A stretch of DNA of 64,000 nt, taken from the NCBI GenBank assembly GCA_036387315.1, contig DASVTY010000058.1, positions 34,118 through 98,117 on the forward strand, written 5' to 3'. The translations under genes were made by a program, and so were the position numbers. This document shows, in pieces, positions 17,211-25,007 of this stretch. This DNA comes from JALZCH01 sp036387315. GTDB taxonomy: Bacteria; Acidobacteriota; Blastocatellia; Pyrinomonadales; Pyrinomonadaceae. Under the pieces are notes generated by a model, which saw only the letters and a list, made by a program, of their open reading frames with translations, was not told where the DNA came from and searched no databases. Position 1 is the stretch's first letter, and each line of letters begins with the position of its first letter.

Positions 17211-18206
17211 ATGAAGAACGTTTCTGATACAAATAAAAGCGCCGGGCGTTTCGCACGCTTTGCGTGGTTTGTCGTCGCTTACAACATTTTGGTCGTCGTT
17301 TGGGGCGCATTTGTCCGCGCGTCGAAATCGGGCGACGGGTGCGGCGCGAGCTACCCTTTGTGTAACGGAATGATTATCCCGCACGCGGCGGAAATCAAAA
17401 CCGTCGTTGAATTCTCGCACCGTCTTTCGAGCGGCTTGGCGCTTTTGTGCGTCGTCGCGCTCGTGTTTTGGGCTTTCAGGGCGTTTCCGCGCAGGCATTT
17501 GGCGCGCAAAGGGGCGGTTTTATCGCTCGTTTTTATTTTGACCGAAGCGGCAATCGGGGCGGGTTTGGTTTTGCTTGAGCTGGTCGCGCACAACGATTCG
17601 ATTGCGCGCGCCGTTTGGATGGCGGCGCATTTGGTCAACACTTTCATTTTGCTGGCGGTTTTGGTTTTGACCGCTTATTGGGCTGGAAACGACGGTCGTC
17701 GCGTTCACTTCCGGGGAAACGAACCGCGCGCGTTCGGTTTCGCGGCATTGCTCGGCGGAATGATTCTGGTCGGCGTCAGCGGCGCGATTGCGGCTCTCGG
17801 CGACACGCTTTTTCCCGCCGAATCGCTCTCTCATGGAATCAGCCAGGATTTTTCCGAAACCGCTCACATGCTTATTCGTCTGCGAATCTGGCATCCGGTG
17901 CTTTCAATTTTAATCGGATGTTTCGCGGCTTTGCTCGCCGCATGGCACATTAGGAAAAGACCTGACGATTTAAAAATTAAACAAATCTCGCTGGCTGTAA
18001 TCGCATTAGTTTTGATTCAACTCGCGGCAGGCGCTCTCAATGTTTTGCTGCTGACTCCGATTTGGATGCAGCTCGTACATCTTTTCCTCGCAGATTTGTT
18101 GTGGCTGTCGCTGATTTTGCTCGCGTCTTCGAGCCTTTCGCAAACAGCCGAGAAAACCGTCGAAGTTAAAAATGCCGAGTCTCAATTGGAAACAGTCAAG
18201 ATTTAA
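17211..18206 (+). CDS. ctaA: Heme A synthase (COX15/CtaA)
   Basis: The 331-aa protein has about eight membrane segments. It has the CtaA hallmarks: YNILVVVWGAFVRASKSGDGC, then a Cys pair (GCGASYPLCNG), EFSHRLSSG with a heme-ligand histidine, a second His in WMAAHLVNTF, and later HMLIRLRIWHPVLS and QLVHLFLADLLWL. It converts heme O to heme A for aa3-type cytochrome oxidase, which implies aerobic respiration. No ctaB or oxidase subunit lies in the window. It ends 8 bp before the left end of the 18.2-21.1 kb cassette, so the insertion sits just behind the gene and leaves it intact. Confidence 0.9.
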   Translation: MKNVSDTNKSAGRFARFAWFVVAYNILVVVWGAFVRASKSGDGCGASYPLCNGMIIPHAAEIKTVVEFSHRLSSGLALLCVVALVFWAFRAFPRRHLARKGAVLSLVFILTEAAIGAGLVLLELVAHNDSIARAVWMAAHLVNTFILLAVLVLTAYWAGNDGRRVHFRGNEPRAFGFAALLGGMILVGVSGAIAALGDTLFPAESLSHGISQDFSETAHMLIRLRIWHPVLSILIGCFAALLAAWHIRKRPDDLKIKQISLAVIALVLIQLAAGALNVLLLTPIWMQLVHLFLADLLWLSLILLASSSLSQTAEKTVEVKNAESQLETVKI

Positions 18207-18214
18207 TTTTGTTA

Positions 18215-18239
18215 GGTAGTGTCCTAATGGTGTGGTGCT
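18215..18239 (+). repeat. Left terminal inverted repeat of the cassette
   Basis: 25-bp end, identical to the reverse complement of 21106-21130 at 23 positions. The two differing bases are adjacent (GG here, CC in the other end's reverse complement). It lies 8 bp after the ctaA stop codon. Confidence 0.85.
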
Positions 18240-18369
18240 AACAGCTAAGTATTTTCGGCGGTTGGATAACGAACTGTTAACTTTGAAAGAACCTCTTCCA
18301 TTCTGTTTCTATCTTGAAAGGGATAAGTAACCAGATTGAAGAGTTTATGTGATACGTATCTATGCATGC

Positions 18370-18404
18370 CAAATCCGGGGCGAGGTGCTCTCGCCCCAGA
18401 TTTG
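18370..18404 (-). terminator. GC-rich 15-bp hairpin downstream of the amidohydrolase
   Basis: Arms 18370-18384 and 18390-18404 pair over 15 positions with one mismatch around a GGGGCGAG/CTCGCCCC core and a 5-nt loop. It lies inside the cassette, about 57 bp beyond the amidohydrolase stop. A U-run is missing on the minus strand, so it is either a weak terminator or a structural element of the cassette. Confidence 0.45.
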
Positions 18405-18460
18405 CCGGTTAGCCCTAGCTGGGTCAGCCGCGATTTTAATGGCATTAATACTAATCCAGA

Positions 18461-19987
18461 TTAACGCATGTACGGGGCAACGTTATTGGCAACTATCCTT
18501 AGCTCCTCGTTAGTTAACGGCAGTTTGCCGCGCAGTCTCGCCCAGCGGAGAGATGTCGGCGGGGCGTCAGATGTTGCAGCAGCGTCTGAGCCATATAGAA
18601 TGCGTTTGAGTCCTATCTGGCGGATAAAGCGGGCGATCTGTTGCATTGTTTGGCTCGGATTACTCGTTATAGCTGCAGCAGCTTCTACTTCAGTCAGGTC
18701 GAAGTACATGTTTTTAGTACGTGGGTCACCAGCCGCAACAGCATCAGCAAATACCGTTAGAGCAGATGGAACAAACTGATTTCCACCCCAAAGGTGTGCT
18801 ATCTGAACAACGACGTCTGGAGCAGCCGGAAGTAATTCTTTCAGGAACACCTCTGCCTGCTCCCGTCCATAAGGATTTACGTTCGTGTGAACGACAATCG
18901 CCAGTCCCAGCTCGTTTGCAGTTTCAAAGACTCGGCGTACCTTTTCCAGATGTTCCGGGTTGAGAACGTTGACGCCCGAGCTACGAAAGTGCAGCTTGAC
19001 ACCTTTCATGCGAAGCTCACTGGCGCAACGGCGCACCTCCTTTACTGCATAGTCCTTGAGCGGGCTTATGCCGCAGAAGGCGACCAAACGATCAGGGTAG
19101 CGGGAGACCTGGGAGGCAACCCAGTCGTTTTCCGCCCGCACGTTTGTATATTCATCGCCAATCCATATTCTGAGCGGGCGCGGCGGACCTCCGAACCAGT
19201 AGGCAACTGAAAGGATCACCGCTCGCTGGATACCGGTTTCATCTAGGTCTCGTATGAGTTGATCTGCTGTCAGTGGTTGGGCAAATGGTGGCTGGACGGG
19301 CGGTGGGATTGGCGTCGATTGTTCGGTATCGATCCGCCAGACCCCGCCTTGATCTTTCTTGAGTCCTAGTATGAAATTCATTCTCGTCTCAGGAATGTCC
19401 GCTGACACCGCGACACCCGTTATGTATGCGACAGAGTCGTCGGCGGTGAAAGACTGGGGTACCAAACGAGTCTTTGGCGCGTATGAGCCTATTATTCGCA
19501 GGATGGCGTCCCGTCCGCGCACCCAAGGCTGGCTTTCCGACTGAAAGTCCAGTATCCGAGCTGTGTCAGTGTAAAGGTCGCCAATGTCTTTCGCTCCCAT
19601 AATTTGGTTTCGTTCCTGAATGACGCGGCTCAAACCCGGAGGTAGTTCCGGGGACGGGGATAATGGTGCCCAGGAGATGACAGCCCTCGGTCCAACGATG
19701 TGTTGGTGGTGGTCAATACGCGGTACAATCGCTCCGCGCTCAGTGATGCGCGTTAGTGTACCTACTGTGCGTGACCGTGCTTGGTCAGTTTTCCCCGGAG
19801 AGCTTGTCTGTTGCGCAAAGCCATGCGTAGAGCTGATGATAATAAGAAGAGCAGAAGCGATAATATTAATTGTTAATGCACTATGGTCTCTTATAAAGTT
19901 TGATATAGAATTTCTAGGCAGTTCCCGAAGGTGGATATGTCGATTGTTAGGCAGAAATCGGTGTGCCATAGCTTCAAAATTTTTCAT
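18461..19987 (-). CDS. Secreted amidohydrolase-2 family metal hydrolase with inserted NTF2-like domain
   Basis: This 508-aa protein has a long N-region followed by a signal sequence (NIIASALLIIISSTHGFAQQ). An amidohydrolase_2 (TIM-barrel) fold follows. Metal-site motif DHHQHI lies near residue 93, with GVKLHF, IVVHTNV with the core histidine, QIAHLWGG, and the late aspartate in ILYGSDAAA. Between the first metal motif and the rest lies a region of about 130 residues with SnoaL/NTF2-like features (IGDLYTDTARILDF, RGRDAILRIIGSY). ATG 19987 has GAGG upstream and is preferred over TTG 20029. Substrate is unknown. It lies downstream of the AraC regulator inside the cassette. Confidence 0.8.
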   Translation of the reverse strand: MKNFEAMAHRFLPNNRHIHLRELPRNSISNFIRDHSALTINIIASALLIIISSTHGFAQQTSSPGKTDQARSRTVGTLTRITERGAIVPRIDHHQHIVGPRAVISWAPLSPSPELPPGLSRVIQERNQIMGAKDIGDLYTDTARILDFQSESQPWVRGRDAILRIIGSYAPKTRLVPQSFTADDSVAYITGVAVSADIPETRMNFILGLKKDQGGVWRIDTEQSTPIPPPVQPPFAQPLTADQLIRDLDETGIQRAVILSVAYWFGGPPRPLRIWIGDEYTNVRAENDWVASQVSRYPDRLVAFCGISPLKDYAVKEVRRCASELRMKGVKLHFRSSGVNVLNPEHLEKVRRVFETANELGLAIVVHTNVNPYGREQAEVFLKELLPAAPDVVVQIAHLWGGNQFVPSALTVFADAVAAGDPRTKNMYFDLTEVEAAAAITSNPSQTMQQIARFIRQIGLKRILYGSDAAATSDAPPTSLRWARLRGKLPLTNEELRIVANNVAPYMR

Positions 19988-20126
19988 AATTTGATTTCCT
20001 CGAAATATATTAAAAATGCCTACTTTCAATAAAGATTTTCCACATTCTACAGCAGAGAAAATAAGTACTATTGTGGATTTGAAACTTCTTTATCAAATAC
20101 AAAACATTGTGTAGGATTTTTCCGAA

Positions 20127-20942
20127 TTACAAATTATGTATTTGGCGGAATTCTGCGGGTGTGACGCCCGCGCTTCGCTTGAAACATTGGGTAAAATGAC
20201 TTTGATCTGCGAATCCGCCCATCTGAGCAATTTCGGCAAGTGTTTTTTTCGAGTTAAGAAGAAGATTCGTGGCTAATTGGATCCGGCATTTTCTTAAATA
20301 TTCTCCGGGCGAACAATTGAAAAATTTGCGAAATGTGCGGGCAAGGTGCAAAGGGTGTACGCCTACGGTGGCGGCAATTTCAGTAATTGTGATTGATTCT
20401 GAGCAGCAATCTTGAATAAGTTCTTGTGCAGTTTTTATCCAAGCGGGTAATTTACCGGATTTGTCCAAATTCCGTGCTGAATAAACTAGCAACTCATTTG
20501 CCATTCCTTCCAAAACAATCGGAGTCAGGATGTCGGGCAATTGAATTTCTCTGCAAATTCTTTCTCTAAGCCAAGAAATTTCCACGCCGCTAAAATCTAT
20601 TGAATAATCGATAAATTTTATTTCTTCAAGCAGCCTTTTGTTTGTTTCTGACGTTAAAGAAACAGTTAGGAATCGTCTTTCCCCGAGAGTGTAGAAATGA
20701 TCACGATGAGTTGTCCCTGCCGGGTAGTAAAGCATTGCCGAAGAAGAAAAGTTCTGTTTTTTATCTTTGACCGTAGCTTCATATTCACCTTTAACGACAA
20801 AGAGGAAATGAGTATTTTCATGCGTATGAAGCGGAACTTCTATATTATCGAAATCTTCAACCTCAGCAAAAGCAAATGCTGGAGTTTCCACCCGTCTGTG
20901 AGTCGCACCATAAAATTCACCTAAAGGAAATATTTGTTTCAA
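20127..20942 (-). CDS. AraC-family transcriptional regulator (cupin + double HTH)
   Basis: The N-terminal cupin-like sensor has VPLHTHENTHFLFVVKGEYE and the C-terminal AraC DNA-binding domain has two helix-turn-helix units (ITITEIAATVGVHPLHLART and LAEIAQMGGFADQSHFTQCF, then KRSAGVTPAEFR). The start is taken as TTG 20942, which has AGGAG 5 nt upstream and matches the usual family beginning (LKQIFPLGEFYG). A GTG at 21095 would add 51 residues, lacks a ribosome site and lies only 10 bp from the terminal repeat. It probably controls the amidohydrolase 139 bp downstream in response to a small ligand; this is inferred from adjacency inside the same cassette. Confidence 0.82.
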   Translation of the reverse strand: MKQIFPLGEFYGATHRRVETPAFAFAEVEDFDNIEVPLHTHENTHFLFVVKGEYEATVKDKKQNFSSSAMLYYPAGTTHRDHFYTLGERRFLTVSLTSETNKRLLEEIKFIDYSIDFSGVEISWLRERICREIQLPDILTPIVLEGMANELLVYSARNLDKSGKLPAWIKTAQELIQDCCSESITITEIAATVGVHPLHLARTFRKFFNCSPGEYLRKCRIQLATNLLLNSKKTLAEIAQMGGFADQSHFTQCFKRSAGVTPAEFRQIHNL

Positions 20943-21105
20943 ACCTACTCCTGAATAAAACGTGATTAAAGCTTTCTCACTTGTTAGACACCAGTCACCA
21001 TTATTTTGTGACAATGTTTTGTCAGTTCTCGGTTTTCTTTGGAAACCAATATTAGTCAAGTAATTTTGTCTCAAAAAGGGTCGTTTTTGAGACACATCTT
21101 AGTAA

Positions 21106-21130
21106 AGCACCACAGGATTAGGACACTACC
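21106..21130 (-). repeat. Right terminal inverted repeat of the cassette
   Basis: Reverse complement of the left end at 18215-18239 with two adjacent mismatches. It is followed directly by TTTTGTCA, the second copy of the 8-bp target duplication. Confidence 0.85.
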
Positions 21131-21148
21131 TTTTGTCAATAAAATGAG

Positions 21149-21178
21149 AAAGGCGAGTTCTGAGTCGAACTCGCCTTT
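21149..21178. terminator. Hairpin terminator after the PilZ-like gene
   Basis: AAAGGCGAGTTC (21149-21160) pairs perfectly with GAACTCGCCTTT (21167-21178) around a 6-nt loop. On the minus strand it follows the PilZ-like gene stop and is followed by a T-rich stretch. It lies just outside the cassette, so it belongs to the host chromosome. Confidence 0.8.
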
Positions 21179-21220
21179 AATCTTTCCCCGGCTCGTTAAT
21201 TATGAGAATTATTACTGTTA

Positions 21221-21625
21221 TTAATTAACCCACTCTTCTTCGTAATCTACGCGCCAGTGACGATTTACCCATTCTTGAGCTGCGGTTACAACTTTCTCTC
21301 GCCAATCCTTGATTCGGTTGACGACGGAAAATGCAGCCATCGGTTTACCCGGATCGCGTTCGACGCGGATAACTTCAACCGGAACTTCAATAATCAATTC
21401 GCCTTCATCCATAATCCGCAAACTGACTTCGCTGCCGACGGGCGGCAGATTGGTCATATTTACCAAAGTGCTGGTTTCACCGACATTTTCGGTCGTTCCT
21501 TCTACCGAAACTGATTTGCCGGTCTGCTTATCAACCCATGTCGCCTGCACCTGCATATGCGCCATAATACGTGGACTCACTATGGGTCTTCCCCCTAAAC
21601 TCGAATTTGTTAATTGCGTTGCCAT
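21221..21625 (-). CDS. PilZ-domain-like protein
   Basis: This 134-aa cytoplasmic protein resembles single-domain PilZ proteins: a beta-rich core (VQATWVDKQTGKSVSVEG, TLVNMTNLPPVGSEVSLRI, LIIEVPVEVIRVER) followed by a C-terminal helix with WREKVVTAAQEWVNRHW. PilZ proteins bind cyclic di-GMP and control motility, adhesion or exopolysaccharide. The canonical RxxxR and D/NxSxxG motifs are not obvious, so c-di-GMP binding is uncertain. The ATG at 21625 has a strong AAAGGAGG about 8 nt upstream. It is a single gene with its own terminator. Confidence 0.6.
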   Translation of the reverse strand: MATQLTNSSLGGRPIVSPRIMAHMQVQATWVDKQTGKSVSVEGTTENVGETSTLVNMTNLPPVGSEVSLRIMDEGELIIEVPVEVIRVERDPGKPMAAFSVVNRIKDWREKVVTAAQEWVNRHWRVDYEEEWVN

Positions 21626-21641
21626 CAAACGTTGCCTCCTT

Positions 21642-22114
21642 TCGCAGTATAGTTGCCAGATTCAAAAAAATAGATGCTTCAAAATTTCAGAAAAATCAAA
21701 AATTTCCACATCTCTCGTAATTATGCCAAACCGCTCAAACCGCTTGCGCCAACCGTTTTATTATAAACCATAAAAATCAAGCAAAATAAAATTAAATTGG
21801 CAAAAAACGGAAAAGCCGTTTATCGAAAACGCACCGCTTGTGCGAAAACGAACAAGGGGAAGATATGCTCGAAAAGCTAAATAGTCAACCCTTTTCTGCA
21901 ATCTTCCCGGTTTTTCTACGCAAAAACAGCCGCAAAAGTTCAAACGCTTATTGATTTCCCTTGTGTGAGACAAAAGTTAAACCGCGCAAACGAAGATTAA
22001 AACAACAGGACGTTCTGAAAAGGATGAGAATCAGCACCGGATGTAGAAAAATTTACTCGATTGCGCTAAACTCGCCGCCTGACCTTTTTAGAAATTTGCT
22101 CGGCGAGGATAAAA
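21642..22114. other. Non-coding divergent gap of about 470 bp
   Basis: The gap separates the minus-strand PilZ-like gene from the plus-strand DUF1906/FG-GAP gene. It has two short open frames in opposite directions, neither with family-like sequence or a good ribosome site. No tRNA-like fold, repeat array or known riboswitch pattern was seen. It should contain the divergent promoters; GGCGAGGAT at about 22101-22110 is the ribosome site of the next gene. Confidence 0.5.
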
Positions 22115-24601
22115 ATGCGAAAAATTTGGTTCGGATTGGCATCGGCTCTTTTGGTTATCTCTCTTTTTTCTCTCCAATTCTTAAGCACGGCTCAACAGGC
22201 AGCGAATCAAGCCGTAAATGAAAAGCTCGCGGGCTTTGATTTAAAAAACGATAAATTCGGTTTGATATGGACGAAAACCGCCATCCTGCAAACAGATAAT
22301 AGCGGCGGTTCCTGGCGTCAAATCACGCCGCCGAAGTCCGGTGAACAAATCGTCAGCTCCGTTTTTTTCTCAAACGAACAGCACGGCGCGGTAATTTTAG
22401 CGGATACGAAAATCTCCGCTCTCGAACTGGCGCAAACCGCAAACGGCGGCGCAAGTTGGACAAAGCGAAATTTGAGCCTGCCGCAGGAAATTGTCGGTGA
22501 AGCCAATTTAACCGAAATTCCGCTGGAATTTACCGACGAGCAAAACGGTTTTTTGATTCTGCGTTTGCCGTCGAATTCAAATTTCACGCGCGCCGCTGTT
22601 TTTTCGACCGCAGACGGCGCAAACGTCTGGCGTTTGGAGCAAAACATTATGGAATCGGGCGAATTTCCGCTTCGCTCGCTTTTAGCGCCGGTTCACTCGG
22701 AAAAACAAAGGGCAATCGCCGAAATCAACGGCAAAGAATTTCAATTTTTAAGCGACGCGGTTAATCGAATTTCGTTTCAAGCGCCGTTGGCGGCGGATGA
22801 AAACATTACAAATGTTGATTTTGCATCGGCAGAGACGGGCTGGATTTTGGCGGAAGCGGGGCGCTGCCTGAATTTTAAATCAAATTGCGAGCAGCAAGCG
22901 AGACTTCTTTCAACCGCCGACGGCGGCAAAACCTGGCGCGAGATAACGCCCGAATCGGCGAAAGAAGAAATTAAAATTCCCAATTCGAATCAAAATCTAT
23001 CCGCGCCGGTCGGTTCGACTCGGATTAGTATGAATCGCGGTTTCGACAAATGCACTGCCGCAACGGTCGCGCAAATGCAAACCTGGTGGAATAACAGCCC
23101 GTTTTACGACTCGAATATTTACATTTCCGGCAGAAATCGCGGCTGCTCTCAACCGCAGCTTTCCGCCGCCTGGGTCAATCAAGTTTCCGCGATGGGCTGG
23201 GGATTGATTCCGACAATTGTCGGCTATCAAGCGCCTTGCTCGGTTTGCGCAAACTGCGCCAAACACAGCACAGACCCGGCAACCGCCGAAACTCAGGGAC
23301 GCGGCGAAGCCGACATTGCCCTCACAGACGCCAATAATCTAGGGCTGACGCAAGGCTCCGTACTTTATTACGATATGGAACGCTATGACGAAACGAGCGG
23401 TACGCCGGGATGTCGCGCGTCGGTCAATGCGTTTCTCAAAGGCTGGACTGACCGCGTTAAAGAGAGCGGTTATGTATCGGGAGTTTACGGTTCGCCGACT
23501 AACGCGGTTAACGATTGGATAAACATCCCCGCTGCAAGCCGGATGGACGCGATTTGGATGGCTCGCTGGGACAACATTCAATCGGTTTGGTTTTATGCCT
23601 CGCCTTCTCCTCAGATTCCGGCAAATTTCTGGTCGAATCATCAACGAATCAAACAGTTTCAAGCTCCGCACGATGAAACCTGGGGCGGCGTGACTTTTAA
23701 CATTGACGGAAACATTGCCGACGGTCCGGTCGCCGGAGTGCGCGCGAAAAACAAACCGGCGGATTTTGACGGGGACGGTAAAACAGATGTTTCCGTGTAT
23801 CGTCCCGAAGGCGGTTTCTGGTTTGTTCAAAACAGCCGAAACAATACATTCGGCGCGGTAAATTTCGGCACCGCTTCGGACATCATCGCGCCGGGAGATT
23901 ATAACGGCGACGGCAAAACAGATTACGCCGTTTTCCGACCGGAACAAGGAACCTGGTATTCGTATGCATACGACCCGGCGCGCCCGAACGCGGCTGTTTT
24001 TCGCGTTCGACAATTCGGCGTCAACGGCGACGTTCCCGTTGCGGCTGATTACGACGGCGACGGAAACACAGACATCGCGGTTTTCCGTCAGGGCGCCTGG
24101 TATATTACGCCGAGCTTTGATTTCCGCGATCCGAATTTTCGTTCGGAATTGTTCGGCACGAGCGGCGACATTCCCGTTCCCGGAGATTATGACGGCGACG
24201 GACGTGCCGACATTGCCGTCTTTCGCCCGTCGAACGGAACCTGGTATGTGCAGCGTTCGACCGCCGGATTTTTCGCAGTTAATTTTGGCACTGCGACCGA
24301 CAAACCCGTTCAAGGCGATTACGACGGCGACGGTAAAACGGATGTCGCAGTTTATCGCCCTTCAAACGGCGCCTGGTATTGGCTCAATGCAAACGGTGAA
24401 TTTAAAGCCTTTAATTGGGGAACCGGGAACGACAAACCCGCGCCGGGAGATTTTGACGGCGACGGCAAATGGGACTTTGCCGTTTTTCGACCGGAAAACG
24501 GTTTTTGGTACGCAATGCAGAGCCAAGCCGGATTTATGGCGGTGAATTTCGGTGTAGCGAGCGACCGTCCGGCTCCCGCCGGATATGTTCCGCAAAATTG
24601 A
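22115..24601 (+). CDS. Secreted BNR/Ycf48-like + DUF1906 glycoside-hydrolase-like + FG-GAP repeat protein
   Basis: This 828-aa protein has a signal peptide (residues 1-29). A beta-propeller-like region (about 35-300) carries WTKTAILQTDNSGGSW and LLSTADGGKTWREITP motifs. A DUF1906/Rv2525c-type TIM-barrel domain (about 305-545) has SMNRGFDKC, VLYYDMERYDE and GVYGSPTNAV. Six FG-GAP/VCBS repeats of about 45 residues follow (D[FY][DN]GDGKTD.AV[FY]RP), each with a calcium-loop-like DxDGDGxxD. DUF1906 proteins are presumed cell-wall or glycan hydrolases; the Asp-Glu pair in YYDMERY would fit catalysis. FG-GAP repeats suggest extracellular binding. The three-part combination is unusual. Confidence 0.85.
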   Translation: MRKIWFGLASALLVISLFSLQFLSTAQQAANQAVNEKLAGFDLKNDKFGLIWTKTAILQTDNSGGSWRQITPPKSGEQIVSSVFFSNEQHGAVILADTKISALELAQTANGGASWTKRNLSLPQEIVGEANLTEIPLEFTDEQNGFLILRLPSNSNFTRAAVFSTADGANVWRLEQNIMESGEFPLRSLLAPVHSEKQRAIAEINGKEFQFLSDAVNRISFQAPLAADENITNVDFASAETGWILAEAGRCLNFKSNCEQQARLLSTADGGKTWREITPESAKEEIKIPNSNQNLSAPVGSTRISMNRGFDKCTAATVAQMQTWWNNSPFYDSNIYISGRNRGCSQPQLSAAWVNQVSAMGWGLIPTIVGYQAPCSVCANCAKHSTDPATAETQGRGEADIALTDANNLGLTQGSVLYYDMERYDETSGTPGCRASVNAFLKGWTDRVKESGYVSGVYGSPTNAVNDWINIPAASRMDAIWMARWDNIQSVWFYASPSPQIPANFWSNHQRIKQFQAPHDETWGGVTFNIDGNIADGPVAGVRAKNKPADFDGDGKTDVSVYRPEGGFWFVQNSRNNTFGAVNFGTASDIIAPGDYNGDGKTDYAVFRPEQGTWYSYAYDPARPNAAVFRVRQFGVNGDVPVAADYDGDGNTDIAVFRQGAWYITPSFDFRDPNFRSELFGTSGDIPVPGDYDGDGRADIAVFRPSNGTWYVQRSTAGFFAVNFGTATDKPVQGDYDGDGKTDVAVYRPSNGAWYWLNANGEFKAFNWGTGNDKPAPGDFDGDGKWDFAVFRPENGFWYAMQSQAGFMAVNFGVASDRPAPAGYVPQN

Positions 24602-24660
24602 CAAGCCTGATTTTATCGTTAAGATATTCGGCATTATAGATTTGAAACAGGAGAAAAGAA

Positions 24661-24969
24661 ATGTATCCACAACAACAGAATTATGGCGGTTCGCCCGATT
24701 ACTGGAAATCGCAGGGCGCTGATAAAAAAGTCGCCGCCGGAATTTTGGGAATTCTGCTCGGCTGGCTCGGCATTCATAAGTTTTATTTGGGTTACACGCA
24801 GGAAGGCGTGATAATGCTGGTCGTTTCGCTGATAGTTGGATTTGTAACTTGCGGCATCGGCATTATCGCGATGCAAATTGTCGGAATCATCGAAGGAGTA
24901 ATGTATTTGACAAAACCGGATGAGGAGTTTGTCCGCACATATATTCAAGGCAAAAAAGGATGGTTTTAA
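24661..24969 (+). CDS. TM2 domain membrane protein
   Basis: The 102-aa protein has an N-terminal polar segment and a TM2 domain. This consists of two membrane helices (GILGILLGWLGIHKFYLGY and VIMLVVSLIVGFVTCGIGII) with the family G-x-x-GxHKFYLG motif, followed by a third hydrophobic stretch and a short charged tail. TM2 proteins are small inner-membrane proteins of unknown role. ATG 24661 follows AGGAGA closely. It ends at a strong hairpin shared with the convergent phosphatase gene. Confidence 0.88.
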   Translation: MYPQQQNYGGSPDYWKSQGADKKVAAGILGILLGWLGIHKFYLGYTQEGVIMLVVSLIVGFVTCGIGIIAMQIVGIIEGVMYLTKPDEEFVRTYIQGKKGWF

Positions 24970-25004
24970 TGAAAAAGGCTAAGAAAATCTTAGCCTTTTT
25001 CATT
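24968..25004. terminator. Bidirectional hairpin terminator
   Basis: AATGAAAAAGGCTAAGA (24968-24984) pairs perfectly over 17 bp with 24988-25004 around a 3-nt loop, with A- and T-runs on either side of the GGCTAAGA core. It separates the convergent TM2 and PhoD-like genes and begins inside the TM2 stop codon. Confidence 0.9.
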
Positions 25005-25007
25005 AAA

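Larger units (their letters stand above)
18215..21130. mobile_element. Transposase-less mobile cassette with 25-bp TIRs and 8-bp target duplication
   Basis: The outer ends match in inverted orientation over 25 bp with two mismatches (starting GGTAGTGTCCTAAT, then TGTGGTGCT). Directly outside lie TTTTGTTA (18207-18214) and TTTTGTCA (21131-21138), an 8-bp direct repeat with one mismatch, which is what a transposition target duplication looks like. Inside are an AraC regulator and an amidohydrolase, both on the minus strand; no transposase or recombinase frame exists. This fits a mobile insertion cassette moved in trans. Families making 8-bp duplications include IS1595, IS66, ISL3 and IS256; assignment is not possible by eye. 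Confidence 0.8.

Noticed and set aside
18245..18445. 66-codon minus-strand frame between the amidohydrolase and the left cassette end
   Set aside because: It reads through the GC-rich hairpin at 18370-18404, has no ribosome site and no family-like sequence; it could be a decayed 3' remnant of an old cassette gene but cannot be supported.
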